From: Flavobacteriaceae bacterium PS02334
GTDB taxonomy: Bacteria > Bacteroidota > Bacteroidia > Flavobacteriales > Flavobacteriaceae
Length of the DNA stretch: 64,000 nucleotides
Reading direction: 5' to 3'
Assembly: GCA_029959295.1 (NCBI GenBank)
Contig: JASCOH010000005.1
Span: 62,001-126,000, forward strand
The translations under genes and the position numbers were made by a program. Shown one piece after another: positions 1 to 9,068 of this stretch (positions within the stretch are counted from its first letter, which is position 1; the number at the start of each line of letters is the position of its first letter). The notes below the pieces were generated by a model, which was not told the DNA's origin, did no database searches, and worked only from the letters and a program-made list of their open reading frames with translations.

Positions 1-66
1 ATAAATCACAATTGGAAAATTTAGTTCCTGGCTGGTAGTTTTTGTTGAAGAAAAATTTAAGCAGAT
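1..66 (+). other. Left-edge segment, possible tail of an upstream gene
   Basis: Frame 3 is open from position 3 to a TAG at 36-38, giving eleven codons that end in ENLVPGW. This could be the C-terminus of an upstream gene, plausibly another T6SS component given the downstream genes, but it is too short to assign. Frame 1 stops at 22-24. No promoter is visible between this stop and the next gene at 67. Confidence 0.25.
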
Positions 67-798
67 ATGATGATCAAAAAATTTTATATAGCTGTTTTTC
101 TGCTCTTGACAATTCAAATGTTTTGCCAAGAAGAGAAATACGCAATTTCTGATTTTGACGGCGCTTACTTAAATGAGATGAAAATTGAAAACAGCGAATT
201 GTCTTCCAGAATTAAAACTTTTCCTCAAAATATTCAAGATTTAAACAAACAAGTAAGTCAGGCAATTCGGGATAATGATGATTCGAAAGCATTGCAGATT
301 GCCCATGAAATGGATAAATTATATCCAAACAATGCAGATATTAAAAATTTTATAGGCAAAAGGGCTGCAAAGGCTTTAGACTACAAAACAGCTTTAAAAT
401 ATTTTGATGAAGCAATCAAAATCAATCCAAAAAATAAGTGGTTTTACATCAACAAAGCTTCGGTTCAAGGAGAAGAAAACCAACTTCAAGAAGCCTTAAA
501 AACAATTGAAAAATTAAATAATTTATATCCAAATTGGAGCATTGGCCATAATTTTAAAGCCGGTTTGCTTCACAGTCTGAAAAAAGACGACCAAGCTTTA
601 AAAGCTTATGACTTGGCTATAAATGCCACACCAAAAAGCGCACAGATTTTTACAAATAGAGCTGATTTGCTGCTCAAATTACACCTTGAATCTGACGCTA
701 TTTCCGATTATAAAAAAGCATTGCAAATACAGCCTGATTATTCTCCAGCAAAAGAAAAATTAAATGCAGTTTCAAAAACAGTCGTTTCTGAAAATTAA
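67..798 (+). CDS. Secreted tetratricopeptide repeat (TPR) protein beside vgrG
   Basis: This is a 243-residue protein with an N-terminal signal peptide (hydrophobic residues about 5-20, ending near FCQ). Degenerate TPR units fill residues about 65-235; the clearest pairs start near residues 100, 168 and 202 and have the usual A/Y/G/A spacing and Asn-Pro turns. TPR proteins are protein-interaction scaffolds, and the signal peptide puts this one in the periplasm or at the outer membrane. It lies 138 nt upstream of vgrG on the same strand, so a role in the T6SS cassette is possible but only inferred. A second ATG directly follows the first (67 and 70), so the start is uncertain by one codon. Confidence 0.75.
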   Translation: MMIKKFYIAVFLLLTIQMFCQEEKYAISDFDGAYLNEMKIENSELSSRIKTFPQNIQDLNKQVSQAIRDNDDSKALQIAHEMDKLYPNNADIKNFIGKRAAKALDYKTALKYFDEAIKINPKNKWFYINKASVQGEENQLQEALKTIEKLNNLYPNWSIGHNFKAGLLHSLKKDDQALKAYDLAINATPKSAQIFTNRADLLLKLHLESDAISDYKKALQIQPDYSPAKEKLNAVSKTVVSEN

Positions 799-936
799 AT
801 ATTTATTTTTTGTATATGAGTAAGTTACGTTTTTAATGAAAGTTGATAAAATATAAAATTACAAGAAAATAGTAAATTCATAGACCCATTTTCAGCATCT
901 TCCCCCAAGATCTATTATTAACTAAAATCTACTGCC

Positions 937-2763
937 ATGCCAATAAGTACGCAAATTCAGATTCAGATCGGAGGAGAAACATTGACGCGTTTTTCCAAGC
1001 TTGTCATCAACCAAAAGGTGCAGACACATCACCGTTTTTCACTTTTGCAACCTTTGCCAAAAGAATTCGTGAGCGAGGCTATTGACAGGGCGCAAAATTA
1101 TGTGGGACAGTCTATTAAAATCAGTATCAATCCGTCAAATATGATGACTGCGTCGCCACTGGTTTTTAACGGAATTATTACTGAAGCGCAAATGGTGAGA
1201 ACTTCCGGTGCTTCCGGAGGAATTATCATCAACGGCTACAGCCCGACAATTTTAATGGAAGGCACGCCGAATATTCGCTCTTTTACAGACAAAACGATTG
1301 CTGATATTGTAAAAGAGGTTCTTAAAAATTATTCTGAAGAAAGTTTAAAACCAGCAGTTGCTGTCCAAAAAGACGCTACTTTGCCTTATACGGTTCAATA
1401 TAGCGAAAGCGATTTTGCCTTTCTCTGCAGGCTTGCCCAAAAAAAAGGGCAATGGTTTTTTTATAACGGAGAAGAACTCCAGTTCGGAAATCCGAAATCT
1501 AAAAATTTCACATTAGAATATGGCAGAACACTGCATTCTTTCAACATAGAAATGCGCGCCAAATCACTCGGATTTGAATATTTGGGCTATGATCCTTCCA
1601 ACGGAGAAACCCAGAAAGCAAACTCTACCGAAGTGAATTACCAGCCAGAAGGCTACTCAAAAACTATTTTTGAATCTTCGAAAAAATTATTTCCAAACAA
1701 TTCTACAATGCTTTATTCGCATGCTCTGGAAGAAGGAAATTCAAGAACGCATCTTATCGACAGGGTGACAACACAGCTTCAGTCGAGAACTGCTGACATG
1801 GTTACTGCAAAAGGCGATTCTGATGAAACCGGTTTGCGAATCGGAGACGTGATTGAAATAAAAGAACCTGCTTTTTCTTTGACAGGAAATTTATTAGATG
1901 GCCTTCAAGAACAAAATTTCGGGAATTATATCATTACAGATATTATTCACATTTGTGATGAATCGGGCAATTACCACAATTCTTTTGATGCCGTTCCAGA
2001 TACTGTGGCTTCTCCTCCCTATGGAAATGTGCACAGTTTTCCAGTTGCAGAATCACAGCCAGCGACGGTTATCTCAAACGATGATCCGGCAGGTTTGGGA
2101 AGAGTCCAGGTGGCTTTTGCGTGGCAGAAAGATGCAGAAGCAAATACGCCTTGGATCAGGATGATCAATCCGCATTCTGGAGGTGGAAAAGGATTTTATT
2201 TTATTCCAGAAGTTGGTGAAGAAGTCTTGGTTGCTTTTGAAGGAGGAAATGCAGAAAAGCCATTTGTGCTTGGATCTATGTATAACGGAAGCGCTTCAAG
2301 CGGTTATGCGGCGTCAGATAATATGGTAAAGGCAATTCATACGCGTAGTGGCCATATCATCAAATTTACGGAAGACGAAAGTATCATAATTACAGACAAA
2401 AGTGGCAATGAAATTCTATTCGATACCGTTGGAAGCAATATCACTATTTCTGCGCCCCAAACTATAAATTTAAACGCAACAGACATCAATATAAATGCGA
2501 CCAACAATATTAATGTAAGCGCCGGAGCCAATCAAAATACGACTGTTGGAGTTGATAATTCTACAGCAATCGGAGGCAATCATTTTGTAAATGTTGGAGG
2601 AGAAATGACCGAAAAAATTCTTGGAGATTTAATATCGCATACTGAAAAAGGAAGGACAATCAGTACAGAAAAAGGATATGAATCTTCAAGCAATGGCAAT
2701 ATAAACAAGCATTCCCAAAAGGAAATTCAGAATAATAGTGTAGAAAAATCTCAAGCCCATTAA
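937..2763 (+). CDS. vgrG: Type VI secretion system spike protein VgrG (TssI)
   Basis: The 608-residue product has the three-part VgrG architecture. Residues about 1-360 match the phage gp27/GpD-like base. Residues about 366-450 form the gp5-like OB fold (DDPAGLGRVQVAF, then WIRM, GEEVLVAFEGG and GSMYN). Residues about 480-590 form a repetitive beta-helix needle with NI/NA repeats. VgrG trimerises at the tip of the Hcp tube and carries PAAR proteins and effectors out of the cell. The length is that of a standard VgrG with no C-terminal toxin fusion, so its cargo should be the separate downstream genes. The next gene starts 1 nt after the stop codon, which indicates a tightly linked operon. Family assignment is firm; membership in the Bacteroidota T6SSiii subtype is inferred from the organism and neighbours. 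Confidence 0.95.
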   Translation: MPISTQIQIQIGGETLTRFSKLVINQKVQTHHRFSLLQPLPKEFVSEAIDRAQNYVGQSIKISINPSNMMTASPLVFNGIITEAQMVRTSGASGGIIINGYSPTILMEGTPNIRSFTDKTIADIVKEVLKNYSEESLKPAVAVQKDATLPYTVQYSESDFAFLCRLAQKKGQWFFYNGEELQFGNPKSKNFTLEYGRTLHSFNIEMRAKSLGFEYLGYDPSNGETQKANSTEVNYQPEGYSKTIFESSKKLFPNNSTMLYSHALEEGNSRTHLIDRVTTQLQSRTADMVTAKGDSDETGLRIGDVIEIKEPAFSLTGNLLDGLQEQNFGNYIITDIIHICDESGNYHNSFDAVPDTVASPPYGNVHSFPVAESQPATVISNDDPAGLGRVQVAFAWQKDAEANTPWIRMINPHSGGGKGFYFIPEVGEEVLVAFEGGNAEKPFVLGSMYNGSASSGYAASDNMVKAIHTRSGHIIKFTEDESIIITDKSGNEILFDTVGSNITISAPQTINLNATDININATNNINVSAGANQNTTVGVDNSTAIGGNHFVNVGGEMTEKILGDLISHTEKGRTISTEKGYESSSNGNINKHSQKEIQNNSVEKSQAH

Positions 2764-2764
2764 G

Positions 2765-3964
2765 ATGAGTAAGACCACGATTGTCGGCGGAAAAATTATT
2801 GAAACCACAGGCGGTGATTTCAATATTTATGCGAAAGAGAATATCGTATACTTTGCTGCGACTACAATTACCGAAACTGGCGTTGAAAAAGGCGTGAATT
2901 TTGGCGAACCGCAGACTTATCAAAATACAGAAAAACCAGAAGTTGCCATAAAAGTTATAGACACGGTTTTTCTTCCTCTCGGAATTTTTAGCTTCAAAGG
3001 AGAAAAGGAAAACAGCAAAATCCAATTCGAAATAAAATGCAAAAAAGGAGAAGCCAGCGGACTTGTTTTTTCTGTAAAGCGTGAAGGAAGAGTCATTTTC
3101 TCAAAAAATATTGAGGAAACACTAGCTTCCGGGGCAAAGACAATTGTAGAATGGGATGGTTTTTCTGATGCTAGAATATATGACAGCACTTTTTTTGTAG
3201 ACGGAAGCTTGACGGCAGAAGTTTCAAACGGAGAAGCGCAGGCATCTGAAAAAATAGAATTTAAATATAAAGAAGTCGATTGGGTTGATCTTAAAATTGA
3301 TGATAATGAAAAGAAAGCAGAAGTCACTTTAAGAGTCAATTTAAAAGAAGCAGAGATTTCACCAACGTCTAGCAAAACATTCGAACAACTGGTTGCCTTG
3401 AGTATCGATGGTTTAAAATTATATTGGGGTCGAAATAAAACAAGATCTGTGGGAAGTTCTGTCCAAATTAATGGGGCAGATTATGAAATCATGGTCAATC
3501 CTATAAATACTGCTGAAAAATCAATGCCAGCCTTAAATGTATATTCCAAAACTGAAAATTATGGAAGATCGCGAAATTGGTGGGCGTCGAGAAAACTTTT
3601 CTTTAACGACGGTTATCACGCTTCAATGTATGCACAAATGGCATCGCCGCCGGCCGGAAGTCCCGCTTTAGAAGACGAGAAAGAATTCAAGCACACAGCC
3701 GCGCATGAAATTGGCCATGAGATTTTGCAAGAATATGGAGGTAAATATGAATATTCTTATGTCCATAAAGATTCTTCCACGCTTTTTACCCAAAGCGTAA
3801 AACCTGAAAGCACATTGCCTCCGACAGGTGAAATTGACCTGATGAAATATTATTCAGACGATCCATTTTTCTATAGAGATAGCATTGATTTTTATAACCG
3901 AAATGTCGCTCACGAAAAAGACGTTCAAGGATTATTGTGGTGCTCAAAATTAAAAACAAGATAA
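2765..3964 (+). CDS. Putative T6SS effector with C-terminal HEIGH metallopeptidase motif
   Basis: This 399-residue protein starts 1 nt after vgrG. It has no signal peptide, as expected for a T6SS cargo. The N-terminal 50 residues (TTIVGGKIIETTGGDFNIYA and the following segment to GVNFGEP) look like a separate docking module. Residues about 60-250 are rich in beta strand and resemble Ig-like domains. The C-terminal third contains HEIGHE at residues 314-319, a zincin HExxH site, preceded by HTAA. A later His (near residue 336, in YVHKD, or in the AHEKD segment near the end) could be the third ligand. I infer a zinc-dependent peptidase toxin, but I do not recognise the exact family. The neighbouring lipoprotein gene 2 nt downstream is a candidate immunity gene. 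Confidence 0.75.
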   Translation: MSKTTIVGGKIIETTGGDFNIYAKENIVYFAATTITETGVEKGVNFGEPQTYQNTEKPEVAIKVIDTVFLPLGIFSFKGEKENSKIQFEIKCKKGEASGLVFSVKREGRVIFSKNIEETLASGAKTIVEWDGFSDARIYDSTFFVDGSLTAEVSNGEAQASEKIEFKYKEVDWVDLKIDDNEKKAEVTLRVNLKEAEISPTSSKTFEQLVALSIDGLKLYWGRNKTRSVGSSVQINGADYEIMVNPINTAEKSMPALNVYSKTENYGRSRNWWASRKLFFNDGYHASMYAQMASPPAGSPALEDEKEFKHTAAHEIGHEILQEYGGKYEYSYVHKDSSTLFTQSVKPESTLPPTGEIDLMKYYSDDPFFYRDSIDFYNRNVAHEKDVQGLLWCSKLKTR

Positions 3965-3966
3965 TT

Positions 3967-4359
3967 ATGAAAGCCAATTATTTAAAAATAGCCTTGCTCT
4001 CATTTTCGATGATGCTTATTTCTTGTTTTTCAAATAAGGCAATAATTCGGCCTCATATTGTAGTCAAAGTCTATGATTCTGAATCAAAAAAGCCTTTACA
4101 GAATGTAAAATTAGAAACGACAAGTGAAAATAAAATTGAAAAAACTTCTGATAAAAATGGCATAATCGATATTCCGAAGGAAGAATTTCCGACAGGAAAC
4201 TATCATTCTTTGCCTTTAGCAGATGTAGATTTTTTATTGCACAAGGAAGAATACCAATCTGAAAAAATAAATTATATAAAATATTTCAAGCTGGATAATG
4301 ATTCAAAAAGAGAGAAGACTTATGTGTCGGATTCTATTTTCATGAAGAAAAAAAATTAA
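3967..4359 (+). CDS. Small lipoprotein, candidate immunity protein for the metallopeptidase
   Basis: The 130-residue product starts with a lipoprotein signal ending in the lipobox LISC near residue 19. The remainder (about 110 residues) has a carboxypeptidase-regulatory/transthyretin-like strand pattern: VVKVYDSESKKPLQNVKLET, then a T/SDKNGIIDI turn. I chose the ATG at 3967 rather than an in-frame ATG at 3937. The later start puts the signal peptide at the N-terminus and leaves 2 nt after the previous stop, whereas the earlier one overlaps that gene. A cell-envelope lipoprotein directly behind a putative effector is the usual place for an immunity protein. That role is inference from position; no known immunity family was recognised. 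Confidence 0.65.
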   Translation: MKANYLKIALLSFSMMLISCFSNKAIIRPHIVVKVYDSESKKPLQNVKLETTSENKIEKTSDKNGIIDIPKEEFPTGNYHSLPLADVDFLLHKEEYQSEKINYIKYFKLDNDSKREKTYVSDSIFMKKKN

Positions 4360-4367
4360 GAAAGACA

Positions 4368-5183
4368 ATGCACCGAATGAGCAACACTGTTTTTTTAAAG
4401 AGCCAATTGGCTTCAAATTATTTTGAGGTCAGAAACGAGGTCAGCATAAAAATGGGGGAAAATGATTTTCAAGCGTTTTCGACCTATGATATTTTTATGA
4501 AAAAAACACAAGATGAAAATTATGATTTATTGATTGACAGGTTGAAGTTCAGAGTCAATGGAGCAGAAATTGAGAATAAATTTTCAAAAGTTTCTGACGA
4601 TTATTTCAAATGTATTTTTCCGATAAAGTTTGAAATTGTAGAAAATCAGTTGCAGTTGGTAAATTATGCAGAAATAAATAAGCGAATAGCCGAAAAAGAC
4701 GAACAGCTGCGAAATAACATGGAAGGAGAAGGATTGGCTTATATTCGAAGCCAATTTTTAGAAAACACAAATACGCCAGAAAAATTACAGCAATTGATTC
4801 TGTCGCTTGGAATAGTAAAAATTATTAATAGTTCGTTGCAAAGATATTCGCCTGAAAAAACAATTTTTTTAGAATGGACGGTGCCAATAATCGGAAAAAC
4901 ATTTTGGAGAACGCCAAATGATTTGAGCAATCAAAATTTAGCAGGAAATTATTATTATGAAAATAACAGCCACGATAAATTGCTGGAATTTTTTAATCAA
5001 TACCGAGTTGAAAATAAATTAGAGGAAATTAAAGAAAATGTTTCGGTCAGGTCAAATTTAAAACACGAAATAAATTATGCAAACGACAGCTTTTTTTTTT
5101 CAGAATCAAAAACAGAAGTCAGCATAAAAATTGAGAATTATTTCGATTATGAAGAAACAATTACTTTAAAATCAATGATCTAA
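4368..5183 (+). CDS. Unknown protein between two T6SS effector genes
   Basis: I do not recognise this 271-residue protein. It has no signal peptide or membrane segment. It is lysine- and glutamate-rich with a mixed alpha/beta pattern, a helical stretch around residues 100-160, and aromatic motifs in the middle (WTVPIIGKTFWRTPND). An alternative in-frame start lies at 4377 (MSNTVFL). It is 8 nt after the lipoprotein gene and 20 nt before the PAAR-effector gene, so it belongs to the same transcript. A cytoplasmic protein directly upstream of a large PAAR-type effector occupies the position where adaptor or chaperone genes are often found in other T6SSs. That role is only a positional inference. 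Confidence 0.55.
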   Translation: MHRMSNTVFLKSQLASNYFEVRNEVSIKMGENDFQAFSTYDIFMKKTQDENYDLLIDRLKFRVNGAEIENKFSKVSDDYFKCIFPIKFEIVENQLQLVNYAEINKRIAEKDEQLRNNMEGEGLAYIRSQFLENTNTPEKLQQLILSLGIVKIINSSLQRYSPEKTIFLEWTVPIIGKTFWRTPNDLSNQNLAGNYYYENNSHDKLLEFFNQYRVENKLEEIKENVSVRSNLKHEINYANDSFFFSESKTEVSIKIENYFDYEETITLKSMI

Positions 5184-5203
5184 TAACGCCTAAAACTTGC
5201 ATT

Positions 5204-8200
5204 ATGGAAACAGAAACCATTGATGAGAACGAAGCAAAAGTTCAAGACAAATATGATCAAGAACAAAAAAAGCAAGCTGAAGAGCAAGAGCAGAAAGAAG
5301 CGGAAAAAAGTGAGCATGATGATAAATATTATGTAGTTCACGGGGCGACCTGTGTCTGCAACAAAGCAGAAGATCCGACCAAAGAAGCAAAAATTCAAGT
5401 TACTTCGCACAAAAAACTGGTTATCAATGACAGCGACGGAAAATTTGCTGTCACCGAAGACGATAAAACCATGGATCCGCCAGTGGCGACTTATGGCAAA
5501 TGTACGCTGAAGCCATCTTCTTCAGGAAACATGCCCTGCGCGCCAGCATTCGGACCAAAATGGGACAAAACGTATGATAAAAAAGTAGTTTCTGGAAAAA
5601 CAGTTCTAACTGAAATTTCCACGTTGCAATGTATGGTTGGCGGTGTCGTGACAATCAAAAAACACGGACAAACTAACAGCGTGGTAAAAGAACATGCTGA
5701 AAATACAGATCCGGCTGAGCAAATGCTGATCAATCCGGCGGTTCCAAAACCTGCAGTAGACCAAGCTTTTCCAGTCGTGCAAAATATTACCTTAAAGAGC
5801 ATTACGGGCAGAATTGGCTTTGTCGAAATCAGTTCTGCCAAGACAAAAGCGGTTGAAAAAATCACTATCCGAAAAAATGAAGAGTGTATTTTTGAGGCCA
5901 AATTAAAGTCAGGAAACAGCGATCTTACATCTTGGATAATTTACGAAGGAGATAAAAAATCATTCGTAAGAGAGCAAACCGGAACACAATTCCAGAATGC
6001 TTTTTTAGCGCTAGGAACTTACCGCGTTGAAGGGTATGGAAAACCAAAAAGATCAGATTTTAGCGACGGACTGCATGATAAAAATTATCCTGACTGTTCT
6101 ATTGATGTGGAAGTCGTGGTCAATAAGCTTGATGGAACTGCATTGGGAACCAAAGGCGGCGACACATTTACCAGAAAAGACAAAGCTAAAGCAAATCGCT
6201 TGCGTCAAAATTTTCCGGCTGTTTTTGAAGCCAAATTCCTTTTGCCTCCAAATGCGGAAGAAACGGAAAAAATTAAAATTTTTGCTAAAGATGAAAGCGG
6301 AAATATATTGACTGACGGCGTTCAATCGGGAAATTCTTATACGTTTACGCCAACGAATACAGCTTCGCAATATACCGTAATTGCAGAATATACAACTGAA
6401 GAGGGCGAAATCCAAAGCCAGTCATTTTCCGGGAAAACCGAGAGTTTGTCTGTTTTAAGCATAACAAATGCTGCCGAGGTAATTCGTCCAGAAACCGCAA
6501 TGAAATTTTCGGTTGGAACGACGCAATACAATACAGCCAATAACATTACTTCCGACGAAGGAAAACTGATAAAATGGAATCTTAATGGAAAGCCTGTCGG
6601 AACTGGCTCTTCGATTAATTTGCCTGGCTCAAATTTTTTAAAGCACGGAAATTATGTGGTGGAAGCTTATGTTAGCTCGAGCAATGCCTTTGGCTCAGGA
6701 TCAAAAGATGAAGCAGACGATTGGCGCTTTTCGGTAAAAAACAATGACGTCGTAAGTTTTACGCAATCGGCACAGCCAAAAGTCGGAAAGAAATTTACGC
6801 TGCGAGTTGATAAATTTGTAATGCCGCCAAATGAAGATGAAAAAGTGGTTTGGGAAGTTTCTGGAAAACAGCTTGTTGCAAATGCTATCGATGTCAAGCT
6901 TGTCACTGCTGGAAAACATACCGTAATTTGTAAAATCAACCGTCAGCCTGGCGTGAAGCAAATCGTAGACGTGAAGCAAGCCGAACTTGTGGATGTAGTG
7001 TTTACAGATAAAAACGGCGTCAAGATGCAAAAGGCAAGCTGGGGACATAAAGCGAGCATTTATATAACGCACAAAGAACTTTTGGGCGAAGATTTTAAAG
7101 TTCAAATTATTGATGATTCCAGCGGGAAGGCTGTTTTTGAAAGTGCGGTCAAAAAATTTGATGGTGCATTGATTCCGGTTTCTTTTGACGGAAAATTTAA
7201 GGCAAATGCGGCGAATCATACGAAGTTTCACATTAAGATTGACGCGCCTGACCTTATCGTAAAAAATGAAGAGCAGAAATTTCCGAAAGCGGGAAGTTTT
7301 ACAATTACCGACCAAAGAAGAGTATTCGAAGCCTTGCTTGGCGAAGAAAACGCTTCAAAAAAACACCTGTCGGTCGATTATGATAAAGTAAGCTGGTTTT
7401 ATGCCCACACCACCGGAATTCCTGCAAAAGAAGAACTGACCGTTGAGGTTTGGGAATCAGTTTTGGGCTTTGATAATGACTTAAAATATAAAGCAAAAGT
7501 CAAAGTCGATGAATCGGGAGTTTTAAAATGCGAAATAAAATGGAGCAAGATACCGAAGGTAAAAAAAACAAGAGTTGTCTATATCCAAGTAAAAGATAAA
7601 GACGGAAAAACGCTTTATGACGCTGATGGTGATGTGAAAGAAGCCACTGTTAGCTTGTTATTTACGCCAACGGCTGTTAAATTGGTAGAAAATAAAAGCG
7701 CGGTTGTCGTTGGAACAAGTCCTGCCGTAAAAAAAGGAGGCTGTCCGAATTGCCAAAAACCAGTAACTGTTGCTGAATTAAAGCAAATATTTACAGAAGC
7801 AGACAATGCAACTTTGACCAAAGCAGCTGAATATTATACCAAATACATGAAAGAGCTTGGCATGGACACTTGCTGGAATAAAGCTCACTTTTTTGCACAA
7901 GCTGTCGTAGAATCAGGATTGAAATTGCATGTAAAAAGCGGTGAAAATTTCAACTGGTATTATGAAGGACTTATAACAACATTTGGTGCCTTTAAAACAG
8001 TAGAAGGACGAAAAAAAGCAGCTTTGTGGGGAAGACCAGTTCTTAAGCCTTCAACTCCGGGCGTTTCTGCAGAAAATCAAAAAAATATTGCAAATTGGGC
8101 TTATTCGCCAACGTCTGACAAAGGAAAAGAAATTGGAAATACCCAGGCAAATGATGGATGGAATTTTCGAGGCAAGGGATTGGTTCAGCTAACTGGGCGA

Positions 8201-9055
8201 ACGGCTTACGAATATGCAAATACTTACACTTTAAAAGAAGGATCAAATATTGTAAATAATCCAGATTTGGTTTTAACTGACGTAGGAGTTGCAGTATTGT
8301 CATCGATGGCTTTCTTTAAATGGAAGAACATCAATGCTTTAACAAATGGAAAAATGGATACCAAGCCGATTTCCATAAAAGTAGGAAAGGAAGTTGACGG
8401 AAGCTATGCTAAAAAGCAAAAAGCATTTAAAGATTCTACATCAAAAGTATTTGAAGTAGACAGTTGCGTGTATGGAAAAGCAGAACCTATCGAAGGAAAA
8501 GCACCTTGGATGCCATTTGCGCATAAAGAAATCGGTCAGAAAGCAATTCTTGGTAAAGAAAAAAACAATCCGAGAATTTCTGAATATTTCAACAGTTCTT
8601 CTAATGGAAAAGGGCTTACTGAAGAAACAAATTGGTGCGGTGCATTTGTCAGCTGGTGTTTCGCACAAGCGGGTTACTCGCCACCGCCACTTTCTTGCAG
8701 GGCTGCAATGTGGCAATTTTGGAAACAAGACAAGCCGATTTATGGCTCTGCCGCAGTGATTGATTGGAATGACAATCAAACGGCAAAACCAAACGGAAAA
8801 GATCAAGCAGTAGGAGGCGATGGGCATATCACTTTTGTAATCGGAATTAGTGAAGACGGTAATCATTATTACTGTGTCGGTGGCAATCAAGGAGGTTCAA
8901 AAGGTGCCAGAACAGTTAAAATTTCGAAATATAGCAAGAGCGATATCGACTGGTTTGTGATTCCGCCAAATTACACGCCTGTCGCAGATGAATATAAACT
9001 TAAAATCATGAAAAGTGAGGCTGATGTTGACAAAGCATCAACTACAAGAACCTAA
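5204..9055 (+). CDS. PAAR-like (DUF4280) T6SS effector with GH19 and NlpC/P60-type domains
   Basis: The 1283-residue protein has four regions. Residues 1-43 are a charged, probably coiled-coil segment. Residues about 44-160 are a DUF4280 PAAR-like spike cap with several cysteines (CVCNKAED, CTLKPS, LQCMVGG). Residues about 190-830 are a string of Ig-like beta domains. Residues about 847-1090 resemble glycoside hydrolase family 19: HFFAQAVVES supplies a candidate catalytic Glu903, and NFRGKGLVQLTGR matches the family signature near residue 985. Residues about 1105-1265 form a papain-like NlpC/P60/CHAP domain: NWCGAFVSWCF gives Cys1145 and GDGHITFV gives His1208. The protein would cap VgrG and deliver two peptidoglycan-cutting activities, one on glycan strands and one on peptides, into a rival's periplasm. 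Domain calls are from motifs; delivery is inferred from context. Confidence 0.88.
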   Translation: METETIDENEAKVQDKYDQEQKKQAEEQEQKEAEKSEHDDKYYVVHGATCVCNKAEDPTKEAKIQVTSHKKLVINDSDGKFAVTEDDKTMDPPVATYGKCTLKPSSSGNMPCAPAFGPKWDKTYDKKVVSGKTVLTEISTLQCMVGGVVTIKKHGQTNSVVKEHAENTDPAEQMLINPAVPKPAVDQAFPVVQNITLKSITGRIGFVEISSAKTKAVEKITIRKNEECIFEAKLKSGNSDLTSWIIYEGDKKSFVREQTGTQFQNAFLALGTYRVEGYGKPKRSDFSDGLHDKNYPDCSIDVEVVVNKLDGTALGTKGGDTFTRKDKAKANRLRQNFPAVFEAKFLLPPNAEETEKIKIFAKDESGNILTDGVQSGNSYTFTPTNTASQYTVIAEYTTEEGEIQSQSFSGKTESLSVLSITNAAEVIRPETAMKFSVGTTQYNTANNITSDEGKLIKWNLNGKPVGTGSSINLPGSNFLKHGNYVVEAYVSSSNAFGSGSKDEADDWRFSVKNNDVVSFTQSAQPKVGKKFTLRVDKFVMPPNEDEKVVWEVSGKQLVANAIDVKLVTAGKHTVICKINRQPGVKQIVDVKQAELVDVVFTDKNGVKMQKASWGHKASIYITHKELLGEDFKVQIIDDSSGKAVFESAVKKFDGALIPVSFDGKFKANAANHTKFHIKIDAPDLIVKNEEQKFPKAGSFTITDQRRVFEALLGEENASKKHLSVDYDKVSWFYAHTTGIPAKEELTVEVWESVLGFDNDLKYKAKVKVDESGVLKCEIKWSKIPKVKKTRVVYIQVKDKDGKTLYDADGDVKEATVSLLFTPTAVKLVENKSAVVVGTSPAVKKGGCPNCQKPVTVAELKQIFTEADNATLTKAAEYYTKYMKELGMDTCWNKAHFFAQAVVESGLKLHVKSGENFNWYYEGLITTFGAFKTVEGRKKAALWGRPVLKPSTPGVSAENQKNIANWAYSPTSDKGKEIGNTQANDGWNFRGKGLVQLTGRTAYEYANTYTLKEGSNIVNNPDLVLTDVGVAVLSSMAFFKWKNINALTNGKMDTKPISIKVGKEVDGSYAKKQKAFKDSTSKVFEVDSCVYGKAEPIEGKAPWMPFAHKEIGQKAILGKEKNNPRISEYFNSSSNGKGLTEETNWCGAFVSWCFAQAGYSPPPLSCRAAMWQFWKQDKPIYGSAAVIDWNDNQTAKPNGKDQAVGGDGHITFVIGISEDGNHYYCVGGNQGGSKGARTVKISKYSKSDIDWFVIPPNYTPVADEYKLKIMKSEADVDKASTTRT

Positions 9056-9068
9056 ACAGTCAATTCTT

